From the NCBI GenBank assembly GCA_963618735.1, contig CAVEUM010000009.1:16705-80704 (forward strand): 64,000 nt of DNA, in the 5' to 3' direction. The notes beneath the pieces are model-generated. The model was not told the origin of the DNA. It worked only from the letters and a program-made list of their open reading frames with translations, and did not search any database. Positions within the stretch are counted from its first letter, which is position 1. Every line of letters starts with the position of its first letter. The stretch comes from CAKUFA01 sp963618735 (GTDB lineage Bacteria; Bacillota; Clostridia; Christensenellales; Aristaeellaceae). Below, piece by piece: positions 1 through 7,458 of this stretch. The position numbers were made by a program, and so were the translations under genes.

Positions 1-1
1 G

Positions 2-154
2 GATGCCGCCAAGGCCGTGGACGCGCCCATCCCGCTGACCCAGATGGTGCTCGAAATGATGAAGATTCTGCATCATGACGGCGATGGCAGCTGCGACCAC
101 TCCGCTTTGCTTAAGTATTACCAGAAGCTGACTGGCGAAGTGCTGCATCACTAA
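2..154 (+). CDS. 2-hydroxy-3-oxopropionate reductase-like protein, C-terminal end only (partial)
   Basis: Only the last 50 codons are inside the window, and the reading frame is open from the first bases to TAA. The tail contains PLTQMVLEMMKIL and, near the end, DHSALLKYYQKL. These match the C-terminal helices of the beta-hydroxyacid dehydrogenase family, especially tartronate semialdehyde reductase (GarR/GlxR), which reduces tartronate semialdehyde to glycerate with NAD(P)H. The gap to the next gene is short (71 bases) with no terminator, so it probably belongs to the same operon. In E. coli glxR sits in the allantoin/glyoxylate region, which fits the AllF/AllG-like genes downstream. The Rossmann domain and catalytic lysine lie outside the window, so related 3-hydroxyisobutyrate dehydrogenases cannot be excluded. 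Confidence 0.75.
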   Translation, partial: DAAKAVDAPIPLTQMVLEMMKILHHDGDGSCDHSALLKYYQKLTGEVLHH

Positions 155-225
155 GAAAACAACTGCGGGGCGAAGCCTTATCGCTTCGCTCCCTTCTCTA
201 TCATCCGAAAAAGGCGGGGAGAACG

Positions 226-1122
226 ATGCTGATTCCTTCATTGGCAGAATTGAAACCCAAGTCGATTACTCAAAAGATTGACTTTGGCAATCCCCGACTG
301 CAGCCCATGGTGGCGATGCTGCAAAACAACATCCGTCGGGAGACCAGAGCCTGGAAGCCGAATCCGTCGCTGTCTGTTCGGCAGGAGGAACTGCCCGGGG
401 GAGTTTCCTGCTTTGTTGTGGAGCCAAATGAGAAAAAAACGCAGGGTGCATGTTTGTTCTGCCACGGCGGGGGAATGATTTTCCCTTTGCAGGTGTCTTC
501 ACTTCGCATTGCAGCCTACTATGCTCAAAAGGCTCAGATCGCCGTGTGGGTGCCGGACTACTCGCTGCCGCCTGAAGCACCGTTTCCAAAACCGATGGAA
601 GAATGCCTGCTTGCATGGCGAGAGATGACACGAACATTCGGCAAGGCAATCTTGTACGGGGAAAGCGTGGGCGGCGCATTGGCTGCTTCCGCCGTGCTGG
701 CGCTCAGAGATGCAGGGGAGATGCTCCCGACAATGCAAATGCTCATTTTCCCGGCACTGGATTGCCGCACTTCCGATTATCCGTCGGCGGGGCTGGATAG
801 CGAAGCTGTCTGGACGTTGCGGAATAATCAATATATGTGGGATATTTATCTTCCCAACGAAGAAACAAAGCGTCTTCCCTATGCCGTGCCATTGCGGGAG
901 AGGGCCAACGGGCTGCCGCCTTCCTATATCGAATCGGCAGAGAAGGATATTCTGCGGGATGAAGCTGAAGCATACGCCATGAAACTGCGTTTTGCAGACG
1001 TGTCGGTGGAAAGCGTGCGCGTTCCGGGCGCGTGGCACGGCTTTGATACGGAGATTGATCATCCGCTGGTGAAACAGATTCTGGATCTGCGAGCGGAACG
1101 AATGCGCGAAGCGCTGTTGTAA
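226..1122 (+). CDS. Alpha/beta hydrolase, hormone-sensitive-lipase-type esterase
   Basis: This 298-aa cytoplasmic protein has no signal peptide. It shows the HSL-family oxyanion motif HGGG at residues 80-83, the nucleophile elbow GESVGG (Ser147), an acid in EKDILRDEA, and a catalytic His in WHGFD near the C-terminus. The full triad suggests an active carboxylesterase, lactonase or amidase; the substrate cannot be read from sequence. The ATG follows a purine-rich stretch (ggggagaacg). It ends directly against the DUF1116 gene, so the two are probably co-transcribed. A role such as opening or de-esterifying the substrate used by the FdrA/DUF1116 pair is inference from position only. Confidence 0.85.
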   Translation: MLIPSLAELKPKSITQKIDFGNPRLQPMVAMLQNNIRRETRAWKPNPSLSVRQEELPGGVSCFVVEPNEKKTQGACLFCHGGGMIFPLQVSSLRIAAYYAQKAQIAVWVPDYSLPPEAPFPKPMEECLLAWREMTRTFGKAILYGESVGGALAASAVLALRDAGEMLPTMQMLIFPALDCRTSDYPSAGLDSEAVWTLRNNQYMWDIYLPNEETKRLPYAVPLRERANGLPPSYIESAEKDILRDEAEAYAMKLRFADVSVESVRVPGAWHGFDTEIDHPLVKQILDLRAERMREALL

Positions 1123-1146
1123 ATGCATCAGGAGGTTGACGAAACG

Positions 1147-2406
1147 ATGACTGTGGAACAGCAAGTAAACCAGGCCAATGAGCAGGTGATGAAGATCCTA
1201 CTGACAGGCCAGCCTGTTTGGGTGGATGTCATCCCTGCCATCGAAGCAATTCCGGGCGCGAAAAAGAATATGGTTTTCCATCCCGGTCCGCGCTATCGCG
1301 ATGTACATGAAATTCCCTATCCCATCCAGACGTCCATTTGCGGCGCATTGATGCATGAGAAGCTGGCTGCCTCCCGCGAAGAAGCCTGGCATTTGGTGGA
1401 AACGGGGGAAGCGATTTTGTGCTCTTCTCAGGAGTACGGAGTTGCCAATGCCGCCAGCATGGTGACCAGCGCAAGTATGCCGGTAATCGTAGTTGAGGAT
1501 AAGGTGTTCGGCGGACGGGGCTATGCACCGTTGCATCCGGGCAGCAATCCCAAATGTCTGCGCTGGGGACTATACGATCAGGAAGTGGAAAATGATCTGA
1601 CTTGGTTCGATCAGGTATACGGACCGGCGCTTGGCAAAGCCGTTCGCGCATGCGGGGGCATCGATCTGAAAAGCATCCTGTCCAAAACCGCCGGTATGGG
1701 TGACGAAAATCACAACCGTCAGCCTGCCGCTTCCATGGCGCTGGCGCTGGCATTGATCCCTTGGCTGGTAGAGGCAGACATTCCCGAAAAGGAAAAGATC
1801 ATCCGTCATTTTGCCGCAAATGATCGCTTCTTCCTGCATCCCATGATGGCGGGTGTGGAAAGTCTGACTGTCAACTGCAAAAAGATTCCGATGTCTACGG
1901 TCATGGTTGGCATGGGCGGAAACGGCGTCGAGTTTGGCATCCAGATTGCTGCTACGGGCAATCAGTGGTATACCGACAAAGCTCCGATGATTGACGGCGT
2001 GTTCCTGAAGCCTACTTACACGGCGGACGATCTCCTGGGATACCTCGGTGACAGCTGTGTTACGGAAGTGTATGGCCTGGGCGGCATGTCCGCTATTGCA
2101 GGCCCTGCATACCTTCGCATGACCGGCGCAGGCTATGACGAAGCGCTGGAGCGTACCGAAAAAGCGCGGGCAGTCTCTTTGGGCGAGCACACATTCGCTC
2201 CGATCCCCTGGAATGATTTCAAAGGTTTTCCGGTTGGGGTGGATGCGCGCAAGGTTGTCGGCAAAAATATTCGCCCTGTCAGTCACGGCGGTTCTGCTCA
2301 TAAAATGGGCGGGCAGGCTGGTGCAGGCGCCTGCGATATCCCCATTGAACCTTTCAAAAAGGCATTGATTGCGCTGTATGAACAAATCACCGGAGAAAAG
2401 GTGTAA
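1147..2406 (+). CDS. DUF1116 family protein (AllG/YlbE-like transcarbamoylase subunit)
   Basis: About 419 aa. The sequence resembles E. coli YlbE (AllG) throughout: GGIDLKSIL, MGDENHNRQPAAS, a central motif with MGGNGVEFGI, and the C-terminal sequence IRPVSHGGSAHKMGGQAGAG. AllG, with AllF (FdrA) and AllH, forms the oxamate carbamoyltransferase that converts oxalurate and phosphate to oxamate and carbamoyl phosphate. Here it is followed after 14 bases by an FdrA-like gene, the expected partner. I chose the ATG at 1147 because GGAGG lies 11 bases upstream; an earlier in-frame ATG at 1123 has no ribosome site. No AllH (DUF2877) gene is visible, but the operon extends beyond the left edge. Family confidence is high; the substrate is unproven. 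Confidence 0.85.
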   Translation: MTVEQQVNQANEQVMKILLTGQPVWVDVIPAIEAIPGAKKNMVFHPGPRYRDVHEIPYPIQTSICGALMHEKLAASREEAWHLVETGEAILCSSQEYGVANAASMVTSASMPVIVVEDKVFGGRGYAPLHPGSNPKCLRWGLYDQEVENDLTWFDQVYGPALGKAVRACGGIDLKSILSKTAGMGDENHNRQPAASMALALALIPWLVEADIPEKEKIIRHFAANDRFFLHPMMAGVESLTVNCKKIPMSTVMVGMGGNGVEFGIQIAATGNQWYTDKAPMIDGVFLKPTYTADDLLGYLGDSCVTEVYGLGGMSAIAGPAYLRMTGAGYDEALERTEKARAVSLGEHTFAPIPWNDFKGFPVGVDARKVVGKNIRPVSHGGSAHKMGGQAGAGACDIPIEPFKKALIALYEQITGEKV

Positions 2407-2420
2407 GGGGGCTGACGTGT

Positions 2421-3968
2421 ATGGTTTTTTCGCATATTGAAAAAGAGCATTATGCCGATTCGCTGGAAATTCTCTTTGCTGCCACAGTACTCAACGATCA
2501 GCCTGGTATTCGCCAGGGCTATGTTGGCATGGGCGGGGACAGCTTCCGAGAAAGCGTTGCAGAGGCGGGGCTGGATATTTCCGTGCTGGACGGAGCAAGA
2601 AGCTCTGACCTGGTCATACTGGCAGATGCTGAAAATGAATCTGCATTTACAGCTGCTCTTAAAGAAACCCAAAAGGCTATGACCCCGACAGAAAGCAGCA
2701 AAAAGGATCGGGAATACCTGAGCCTTTCGGCCGCTCTGAAAGATCATCCGCAGGCTAATATGTGTCACATTGCCGTTCCGGGCGAGTATGCCCTGGCAGA
2801 GGCCAAAAAGGCGCTGAATCTTGGCCTGCACTGCACAGTGTTTTCCAACAATGTGCCGCTGGAAGACGAACGTGAAATGAAGATGCTGGCTCGGGAAAAA
2901 GGATTGCTGTGCATGGGGCCGGATTGCGGTGTTGCCAATATAGACGGCGCAGCTTTGGTTCTGAGCAGCATTACCAATCGGGGACCTTTCGGCATTGTAG
3001 GAGCGTCTGGCTGCGGCATTCAGCATGTCGGCGCGATCCTGCATGAAGCGGGCAGCGGTGTTTCCCAAATCATAGGTACGGGCGGAAACGATCTGAAAGA
3101 CCAAGTGGGCGGCTTGATGATGGAAATGGGCATTGCTGCTTTGGAAGCGGATGAAGAAACAAAGTATATTGCCATTGTTTCCAGAAAGCCCGGCAATGCT
3201 GTGCTTGAAAAGCTGCTGGGATGGATCAGCGCTTGTAAAAAGCCTGTGGTGGCTCTTTTGATGGGATGCGATCGGGAAACGGTGGAATCCGCTGGGGCCA
3301 TCTGGGCTGAAAACCTGGATGACTGCGGTCAGAAGTGCCTGCAGTTGATTGGAAAGAACTATGCTTTGCCTGACATCAATGAGCTTTCTGCCATTGCAGA
3401 CAAAGCGGCCGCCCGTCTGGCTCCGCAGCAGAAATACATGACTGCCCTGTACAGCGGCGGTACCTATATGGATGAAGCTATGCGCGCTGCGTCGCCTTTG
3501 ATTGGTTCGATATATTCGAACAGTCCCATTGCACCTGAGCTTACTTTGCAGGCGGGACAGATCGGCCGCTTCCATACCTTTGTGGACTATGGCGAGGAAG
3601 AATTTACCCTGGGCCGTGCTCATCCTATCATTGATCTGAGTGTTCGCAGGAATGCCCTTCGGGAAATTGCTGCGATGCCGGAAACAGCAGTGGTGCTGAT
3701 GGACTTGATTTTGACACCCCCCGGACATCCCGATCCTGCGGAGGCCATGCTGGAAGAGATCCGCACCTTGCAAAACAAAGCACGAGATGAAGGTCGGGAG
3801 CTGATCTTTGTTACCTCCGTACTCGGAACGGATGCCGATTTGCAAAATGTCAGCCTTCAGCGGAAAAAGCTGGAAGATGCAGGCGTTCTGGTTTGTAAAA
3901 CCAACTATCGGGCAGCGTTGCTTGCAGGTCTGATTATCCAACGGAAACAGGAGATGGAGAAGCAATGA
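2421..3968 (+). CDS. FdrA family protein (AllF-like, succinyl-CoA synthetase fold)
   Basis: A 515-aa protein of the FdrA family, related to the alpha subunit of succinyl-CoA synthetase. The middle region reads GIVGASGCGIQHVGAIL and IIGTGGNDLKDQVGG, the nucleotide/CoA-binding-fold signatures of this family. In E. coli FdrA (AllF) works with the DUF1116 protein AllG in phosphorolysis of oxalurate. The gene lies 14 bases after the DUF1116 gene and its stop overlaps the next start (ATGA at 3965-3968), so translation is probably coupled. The small C-terminal module that some FdrA-family proteins carry seems to be encoded by the separate next gene. The substrate acyl or carbamoyl group is unknown. 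Confidence 0.85.
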   Translation: MVFSHIEKEHYADSLEILFAATVLNDQPGIRQGYVGMGGDSFRESVAEAGLDISVLDGARSSDLVILADAENESAFTAALKETQKAMTPTESSKKDREYLSLSAALKDHPQANMCHIAVPGEYALAEAKKALNLGLHCTVFSNNVPLEDEREMKMLAREKGLLCMGPDCGVANIDGAALVLSSITNRGPFGIVGASGCGIQHVGAILHEAGSGVSQIIGTGGNDLKDQVGGLMMEMGIAALEADEETKYIAIVSRKPGNAVLEKLLGWISACKKPVVALLMGCDRETVESAGAIWAENLDDCGQKCLQLIGKNYALPDINELSAIADKAAARLAPQQKYMTALYSGGTYMDEAMRAASPLIGSIYSNSPIAPELTLQAGQIGRFHTFVDYGEEEFTLGRAHPIIDLSVRRNALREIAAMPETAVVLMDLILTPPGHPDPAEAMLEEIRTLQNKARDEGRELIFVTSVLGTDADLQNVSLQRKKLEDAGVLVCKTNYRAALLAGLIIQRKQEMEKQ

Positions 3969-4150
3969 ATACAGAGAAGATTATGAGCCTTTTTCATAAC
4001 CCCATGACCGTGGTCAATGTTGGCCCCAAACTGTTTGCAACTGCTATTGAGCAGCAGGGCTTTCCTGTGGTGCAGGTCAATTGGCAGCCGGTGGCCGGCG
4101 GCGATGAGAAAATGCAGAAAGTTCTTTCTCTGCTGGGCGGACTGGATTGA
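3965..4150 (+). CDS. Small stand-alone FdrA-domain protein (61 aa)
   Basis: A 61-aa protein whose start overlaps the FdrA stop by four bases. It contains MTVVNVGPKLFATAIEQQG and VVQVNWQPVAGGDEK. From memory this pattern (NVG..F...L..QG..VV.V.W.P.AGG) is a short module found fused to FdrA/DUF1116 proteins or as a separate 'FdrA domain protein' in Firmicutes. It has no signal peptide or membrane segment. Its position between FdrA and the kinase, with translational coupling, suggests it is a third subunit of the complex, perhaps standing in for the missing AllH. That role is inference. Confidence 0.75.
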   Translation: MNTEKIMSLFHNPMTVVNVGPKLFATAIEQQGFPVVQVNWQPVAGGDEKMQKVLSLLGGLD

Positions 4151-4159
4151 GGTGTCGAA

Positions 4160-5341
4160 ATGAAAATACTGATTTGCAACGCAGGCTCTACGTCCCTTAA
4201 ATTCAAGCTCTTTGACATGCCTGCCGAAACAGTTGAAGCCGTCTGCCATATCGAACGCGTAGGCGCAGACCACGATTCTAAAATTTCCTATAAGAACCTG
4301 CTGAACGGCATCTCCCGCAGTGAGGAGAAGATCGATATCCCCGATTACCAGCAGGGCATCGAGCTCTTCCTTTCCTGGCTGACGACGGGAGAAACATCGC
4401 TGCTTAAGAGCGTGCGGGAAATCGAGCGCGTCGGCTTCAAAGTAACGCTCAGCAAAGACCATCACGGGGTATTTGAGCTGACAGACGATGTGCTCAAGGG
4501 GATGGAAGATTGGATCTCCCTGGCTCCTGTGCACAACCGTGCATATTTGAATGCCGTGGAGGTTCTGCGGAAGCTGCTGCCTGACGCCAAATTCGTCGGC
4601 GCATTTGAAACCGCTTTCCACCGCACAATACCGCTGGAGCGGCGACTTTTCGGCGTACCCTATGAATGGTATGAAAAGTATGGTGTGGAGCGGCTTGGCT
4701 ATCACAGCGCATCCCACAGCTATATTGCGGATGTACTCAATCAGGAAAGCAAGGAATATGACGCCATATCCTGTCATTTGGGCGGAAGCTGCTCGGTTTG
4801 TGCCATTCACAATGGTCAAAGCGTAGATACCAGCTTCGGTATGTCACTGGAATCCGGCCTTATTCACGCCAACCGCGTGGGCGATATGGACCCAGGCATC
4901 ATCATGTTCCTGCGCCATGAAGGGCTCACCGATGAAGAAATTATGAACGGTTTTCAGAAAAACGGCGGGTTGAAAGGCATATCCGGTGTCAGCGGTGATC
5001 TGCGTTATGTGGAAGAAGCTGCTGACCAGGGGAATCGCCGCGCTCAATTGGCCATCGGAGCTTTCGTATCCGGCATTGTGCATTATATCGGCGCGTTTTA
5101 TCTGGACCTGGGTCGTCTGGATACACTGGTATTTACGGCAGGCATCGGAGAACATTCTGCCACTGTGCGCCGCATGGTCTGCGAGCGGCTCGCCCCGATT
5201 GGCGTTAAACTTGACGAGGACAAAAACCTGGCGTGTGACGGAACTGCAGTAATCTCCTCTTCCGATTCCAAAGTGCGCGTCCTGGTCATTCCCACTGACG
5301 AAGAACTCGGCATCGTACGCAAAACATGGTCTATGAAATAA
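4160..5341 (+). CDS. Divergent acetate-kinase-family (AckA-like) kinase
   Basis: A 393-aa ASKHA-fold kinase close in length to acetate kinase. The N-terminal NAGSTSLK motif (Asn7), HLGGSCS adenosine-loop region, NRVGDMDPG (Arg239) and PTDEEL near the C-terminus are all present. The usual HRVVHGG segment, which carries the substrate-binding Arg91 of Methanosarcina AckA, reads FKVTLSK here, so the arginine is Lys94. The usual FDTAFH carrying Asp148 is FETAFH (Glu150). It is the last gene of the DUF1116/FdrA operon and is followed by a terminator; no pta lies nearby. By analogy with carbamate kinase in the allantoin pathway it probably makes ATP from the acyl or carbamoyl phosphate produced by the preceding proteins. 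A housekeeping acetate kinase is less likely. Confidence 0.82.
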   Translation: MKILICNAGSTSLKFKLFDMPAETVEAVCHIERVGADHDSKISYKNLLNGISRSEEKIDIPDYQQGIELFLSWLTTGETSLLKSVREIERVGFKVTLSKDHHGVFELTDDVLKGMEDWISLAPVHNRAYLNAVEVLRKLLPDAKFVGAFETAFHRTIPLERRLFGVPYEWYEKYGVERLGYHSASHSYIADVLNQESKEYDAISCHLGGSCSVCAIHNGQSVDTSFGMSLESGLIHANRVGDMDPGIIMFLRHEGLTDEEIMNGFQKNGGLKGISGVSGDLRYVEEAADQGNRRAQLAIGAFVSGIVHYIGAFYLDLGRLDTLVFTAGIGEHSATVRRMVCERLAPIGVKLDEDKNLACDGTAVISSSDSKVRVLVIPTDEELGIVRKTWSMK

Positions 5342-5405
5342 TCATCATGTCTCCCGTTCCCAGCATCACTTAGTTGCTTCGTCAAGGTGCATCATGTTGC
5401 CCCAT

Positions 5406-5458
5406 GGAAGTCCCATCCTGTGTGTTAGTTTCTCTACACGCTGGGGCTTCCTTTTTTT
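5406..5458 (+). terminator. Terminator of the FdrA/kinase operon
   Basis: A GGAAG.CCCA arm pairs with TGGGGCTTCC, with an inner GTGT/ACAC helix, followed directly by seven T residues. It lies 65 bases after the AckA-like stop codon. Confidence 0.8.
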
Positions 5459-5488
5459 CGTTGTGCGAAAAATGGTATACGTTATCGC

Positions 5489-5553
5489 GGAGGGCAGCCG
5501 CTAAGTCTTCTTGATGGCAATGTTCACGGCCGTCAATGAAATGCAATGCCTGG
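5489..5553 (-). pseudogene. Fragment of a MarR-family regulator gene
   Basis: On the minus strand this 65-base piece encodes ALHFIDGREHCHQEDLAAAL. It is nearly the same as ALHFIDGHENCNQEDLAAAL of the intact MarR gene (DNA match at 7107-7171, with only a few mismatches). Similarity stops sharply at both ends, so only part of the winged-helix domain remains, with no start and no downstream domain. It is either a decayed partial duplication or the remains of a paralogue. Confidence 0.75.
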
Positions 5554-6005
5554 CAAATTCCTTCATACGTGCAGCGTACCACAGCACCGCGTCCACGCCG
5601 TATTCTGCCGCGTTCACGAAATTCATCTGCATGGCGTTGGCAGAGTCAATCAGCACAATCACCTTGCTGAACGATGCATTGACCATCTCGACGCAAGCGG
5701 GCATGACGCGCGTTGAGCTGGACGACATCACCTACATTGAAGTGCAGAATCATCAGCTGACCTACCACACGGCGGAAGGAACATACGCGCAGTATGGCAC
5801 AATGGCAACGCTGGAAGCGCAGCTCTCCCAAAAGGGATTCGCACGCTGCAACAGCTGCTATCTGGTGAATTTGCAGCATGTGCGGGAGATTCAGGGCTAT
5901 ACGCTCATCTTGACTGACGGCGCGGAATTGAAAATCAGCCAGCCGAGGAAGAAAGCGTTCATCGCGCTCGCAGCGGCGTATTTTGCGGGACGGCAAAAAG
6001 AATAA
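5511..6005 (+). pseudogene. LytTR DNA-binding domain, remnant of a response regulator
   Basis: An open frame of 164 codons. Only residues from about 61 onward (from about 5691) look like protein: GMTRVELDDITYIEVQNHQ, then FARCNSCYLVNLQHVREI and ISQPRKKAF. These are the hallmarks of the LytTR DNA-binding domain of AgrA/VirR-type response regulators. The first 60 codons are simply the antisense of the MarR and GH3 fragments. There is no receiver domain, no phospho-acceptor Asp and no ribosome site before any start, so the regulator has lost its N-terminal half. A residual stand-alone DNA-binding protein starting at ATG 5703 is possible but unlikely. Confidence 0.65.
5579..5692 (-). pseudogene. 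Fragment of a GH3 beta-glucosidase gene
   Basis: Read on the minus strand this stretch gives KVIVLIDSANAMQMNFVN followed by EYGVDAVLW. This is the typical core of large Firmicutes GH3 beta-glucosidases (pattern KVIVLLN.SNAM...FVD..EY.VDAVLW). It covers only about 38 residues, with no start or stop of its own, and is squeezed between the MarR fragment and the LytTR fragment. The identification rests on motif memory and would need a database search. Confidence 0.6.
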
Positions 6006-6212
6006 TCCTTCGGGGATGCCATTGAATCATTTTGCCGCATATTTGTCCGCGTCCTCGTTGTTTGAACTTTCTACTTAGATGGAACGTCAAAACCGCGAAA
6101 TTCGCAGGTGAACCAATGGCATCGGGAAAACTTGCCTTGAAAATTGTGCGAAAACATTTGATGGGCCCCCAAATGCTCGGCATAACCTGCCGGAGCTTTT
6201 TTGCAGCGTAAC
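6006..6212. other. Gene-free stretch after the LytTR remnant
   Basis: About 200 bases with no convincing reading frame, RNA or repeat on either strand. It lies between the gene-fragment scar and the PPOX-gene terminator and may hold further decayed DNA. Confidence 0.5.
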
Positions 6213-6250
6213 GAAAAAAATCCTGCACAGCATACACTGCACAGGATTTG
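6213..6250 (-). terminator. Terminator of the MarR/PPOX operon
   Basis: On the minus strand AAATCCTG pairs with CAGGATTT around a short imperfect inner helix, followed by a run of seven T residues. It sits just after the stop of the secreted PPOX-like gene. Confidence 0.75.
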
Positions 6251-6274
6251 GAAAACGATCAATGTTGGAATGAA

Positions 6275-6766
6275 TCAGCCGATGGTGCGAACAGTCACCT
6301 TGCACCAAATGACCCAGCCAAGGCCTTCATTGCCCTGCCAATTCATTTCGGAAGAAGTGGCTTCGGTTACTTCAAGGTCCATACGAGCACCTGCCCAGGT
6401 ATTACCTTCTTCGTGATTGTACACGTTGTTCATGAAGAAAGCCACGCCCTGCTTGGTGCGATCAAGATTTTGAGCGGTCTGGTCGTCCATCATGCCGAGC
6501 ATCAGGTAAATGCCGTCCTCGCGCATATCAGCGCGGAAACCGACGAATGCCAGGTTAGGAGTACCGTCGGGATTGGTGGTGGCGACGACATAGAAACCAT
6601 TGAATGCGTTAATGGCATCAACGAGTTCCTGACCATCGAGACAGCAATCGGGGTACCATGTCTTCACGGATGCGCTGGTGAAGGTATCAACCGACTCGTC
6701 AGCCAGGGCGAAAGAGACACTGCACAGCATGAGTGCAGCCAGAAGAAGAGCAACAAACCGTTTCAT
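6275..6766 (-). CDS. Exported pyridoxamine 5'-phosphate oxidase-like (split-barrel flavin) protein
   Basis: 163 aa starting at MKRFVALLLAALMLCSVSFALA, a classic signal peptide with an AxA-type cleavage site. GGAGGG nine bases upstream fixes this start over an ATG seven codons earlier. The mature part contains FYVVATTNPDGTPNLAFV and RADMREDGIYLML, the beta-barrel pattern of PPOX-class flavoproteins that bind FMN or F420. Members of this class are usually cytoplasmic, so an exported one is unusual. It is transcribed after the MarR gene and has its own promoter carrying two operator palindromes, so it is almost certainly the regulated target. Its substrate is unknown; a redox or detoxification role is a guess. 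Confidence 0.78.
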   Translation of the reverse strand: MKRFVALLLAALMLCSVSFALADESVDTFTSASVKTWYPDCCLDGQELVDAINAFNGFYVVATTNPDGTPNLAFVGFRADMREDGIYLMLGMMDDQTAQNLDRTKQGVAFFMNNVYNHEEGNTWAGARMDLEVTEATSSEMNWQGNEGLGWVIWCKVTVRTIG

Positions 6767-6789
6767 TGGAATCCCTCCATACTTCATGT

Positions 6790-6806
6790 AGTTGTCCGGA
6801 ACAACT
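6790..6806. promoter_or_regulatory. MarR-type operator 1 (start-site proximal)
   Basis: A perfect inverted repeat AGTTGT-N5-ACAACT. It lies a few bases downstream of the -10 box of the PPOX-gene promoter, over the expected transcription start. Confidence 0.8.
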
Positions 6807-6812
6807 ATATGA

Positions 6813-6841
6813 AGTATAGCAGGAACGATTTAAGTTGTCAA
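6813..6841 (-). promoter_or_regulatory. Sigma-A promoter of the secreted PPOX-like gene
   Basis: On the minus strand TTGACA (6836-6841) and TATACT (6813-6818) are separated by exactly 17 bases. Operator 2 overlaps the -35 box and operator 1 lies after the -10 box, a layout for tight repression. Confidence 0.85.
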
Positions 6842-6849
6842 TAACAACT
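6833..6849. promoter_or_regulatory. MarR-type operator 2 (overlaps -35)
   Basis: A second perfect AGTTGT-N5-ACAACT palindrome with a different spacer, centred 43 bases (about four helical turns) from operator 1. The adjacent MarR-family regulator is the obvious binder. Confidence 0.8.
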
Positions 6850-6858
6850 GTCTATTTT

Positions 6859-7263
6859 TTAACAACTTATTTTTTGAATCCTTTCCAGCATAGCAAGCAG
6901 CTGAACACGCTCCTCGGGCTGCAATGCAGATAGCGCCTGCTCAGACCATAGCTCAACCATGTGAGAAAAGTCATCCAATACGACGTGACCCTGATCGGTT
7001 AGTGAAAGCGACAGGGAACGTTTGTCGGCTGGATTCCGCGTCCGACATACCAGATTGCCCTTTTCCAGCTTGACAAGCATACGCGTCAGGTTTCCCTTGT
7101 CCATGTGGAGGGCAGCTGCTAAGTCTTCCTGATTGCAATTTTCATGGCCGTCAATGAAATGCAATGCCTGGTAGCTGTTCAGTGACAGCACCTCGTAGTG
7201 CAGGTGGGAAAACGCGTACTGCCTGGCCTGACGCGAAATTTCAACAAGATCCTCAAAGAACAT
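6859..7263 (-). CDS. MarR-family transcriptional regulator
   Basis: 134 aa starting MFFEDLVEISRQ. The start at 7263 is chosen because AAGGAG lies nine bases upstream; the frame runs further up into the tRNA gene, which cannot be coding. The winged-helix core reads QEDLAAALHMDKGNLTRML, followed by DKRSLSLSLTDQG, the wing and conserved DKR/LT motif of MarR proteins. Helices at both ends would form the dimer. It lies directly upstream of the exported PPOX-like gene, and two perfect palindromes flank that gene's promoter, so it most likely represses it in response to a small ligand. A partial copy of this gene lies at 5489-5553. Confidence 0.9.
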   Translation of the reverse strand: MFFEDLVEISRQARQYAFSHLHYEVLSLNSYQALHFIDGHENCNQEDLAAALHMDKGNLTRMLVKLEKGNLVCRTRNPADKRSLSLSLTDQGHVVLDDFSHMVELWSEQALSALQPEERVQLLAMLERIQKISC

Positions 7264-7345
7264 GAAAGCAGGTCTCCTTTGCAGCGATGGGGATGTTTCC
7301 ATAGAGGGTTTAAGAAATCCATGCAGGTGAAAAATAAAGGATAAT

Positions 7346-7377
7346 GAAAAAGCCCTTAAAACCATCGTTTTAAGAGC
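7346..7377 (-). terminator. Terminator after tRNA-Ala
   Basis: On the minus strand CTCTTAAAAC pairs with GTTTTAAGGG across a four-base loop, followed by CTTTTTC. It lies immediately after the tRNA gene. Confidence 0.75.
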
Positions 7378-7385
7378 CTGTGATG

Positions 7386-7458
7386 TGGAGCATAGGGGAG
7401 TCGAACCCCTGACCTCTACAATGCGAATGTAGCGCACTACCAACTGTGCCAATGCCCC
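7386..7458 (-). tRNA. tRNA-Ala (anticodon CGC)
   Basis: A 73-nt cloverleaf on the minus strand. The acceptor GGGGCAT pairs with ATGCTCC and keeps the G3:U70 pair that defines alanine tRNAs. The anticodon stem CTACA/TGTAG encloses TTCGCAT, giving anticodon CGC, which reads GCG. The T arm holds GGTTCGACTCC and the discriminator is A. CCA is not encoded. Confidence 0.95.

Noticed and set aside
2298..3965. A 555-codon open frame on the minus strand
   Set aside because: It is fully antisense to the DUF1116/FdrA genes, has no ribosome site and reads as low-quality Cys/His-rich sequence; it arises from codon bias of the real genes.
4160..5341. Housekeeping acetate kinase
   Set aside because: No pta is adjacent, and the substrate-site Arg and Asp are replaced, so a specialised kinase is more likely.
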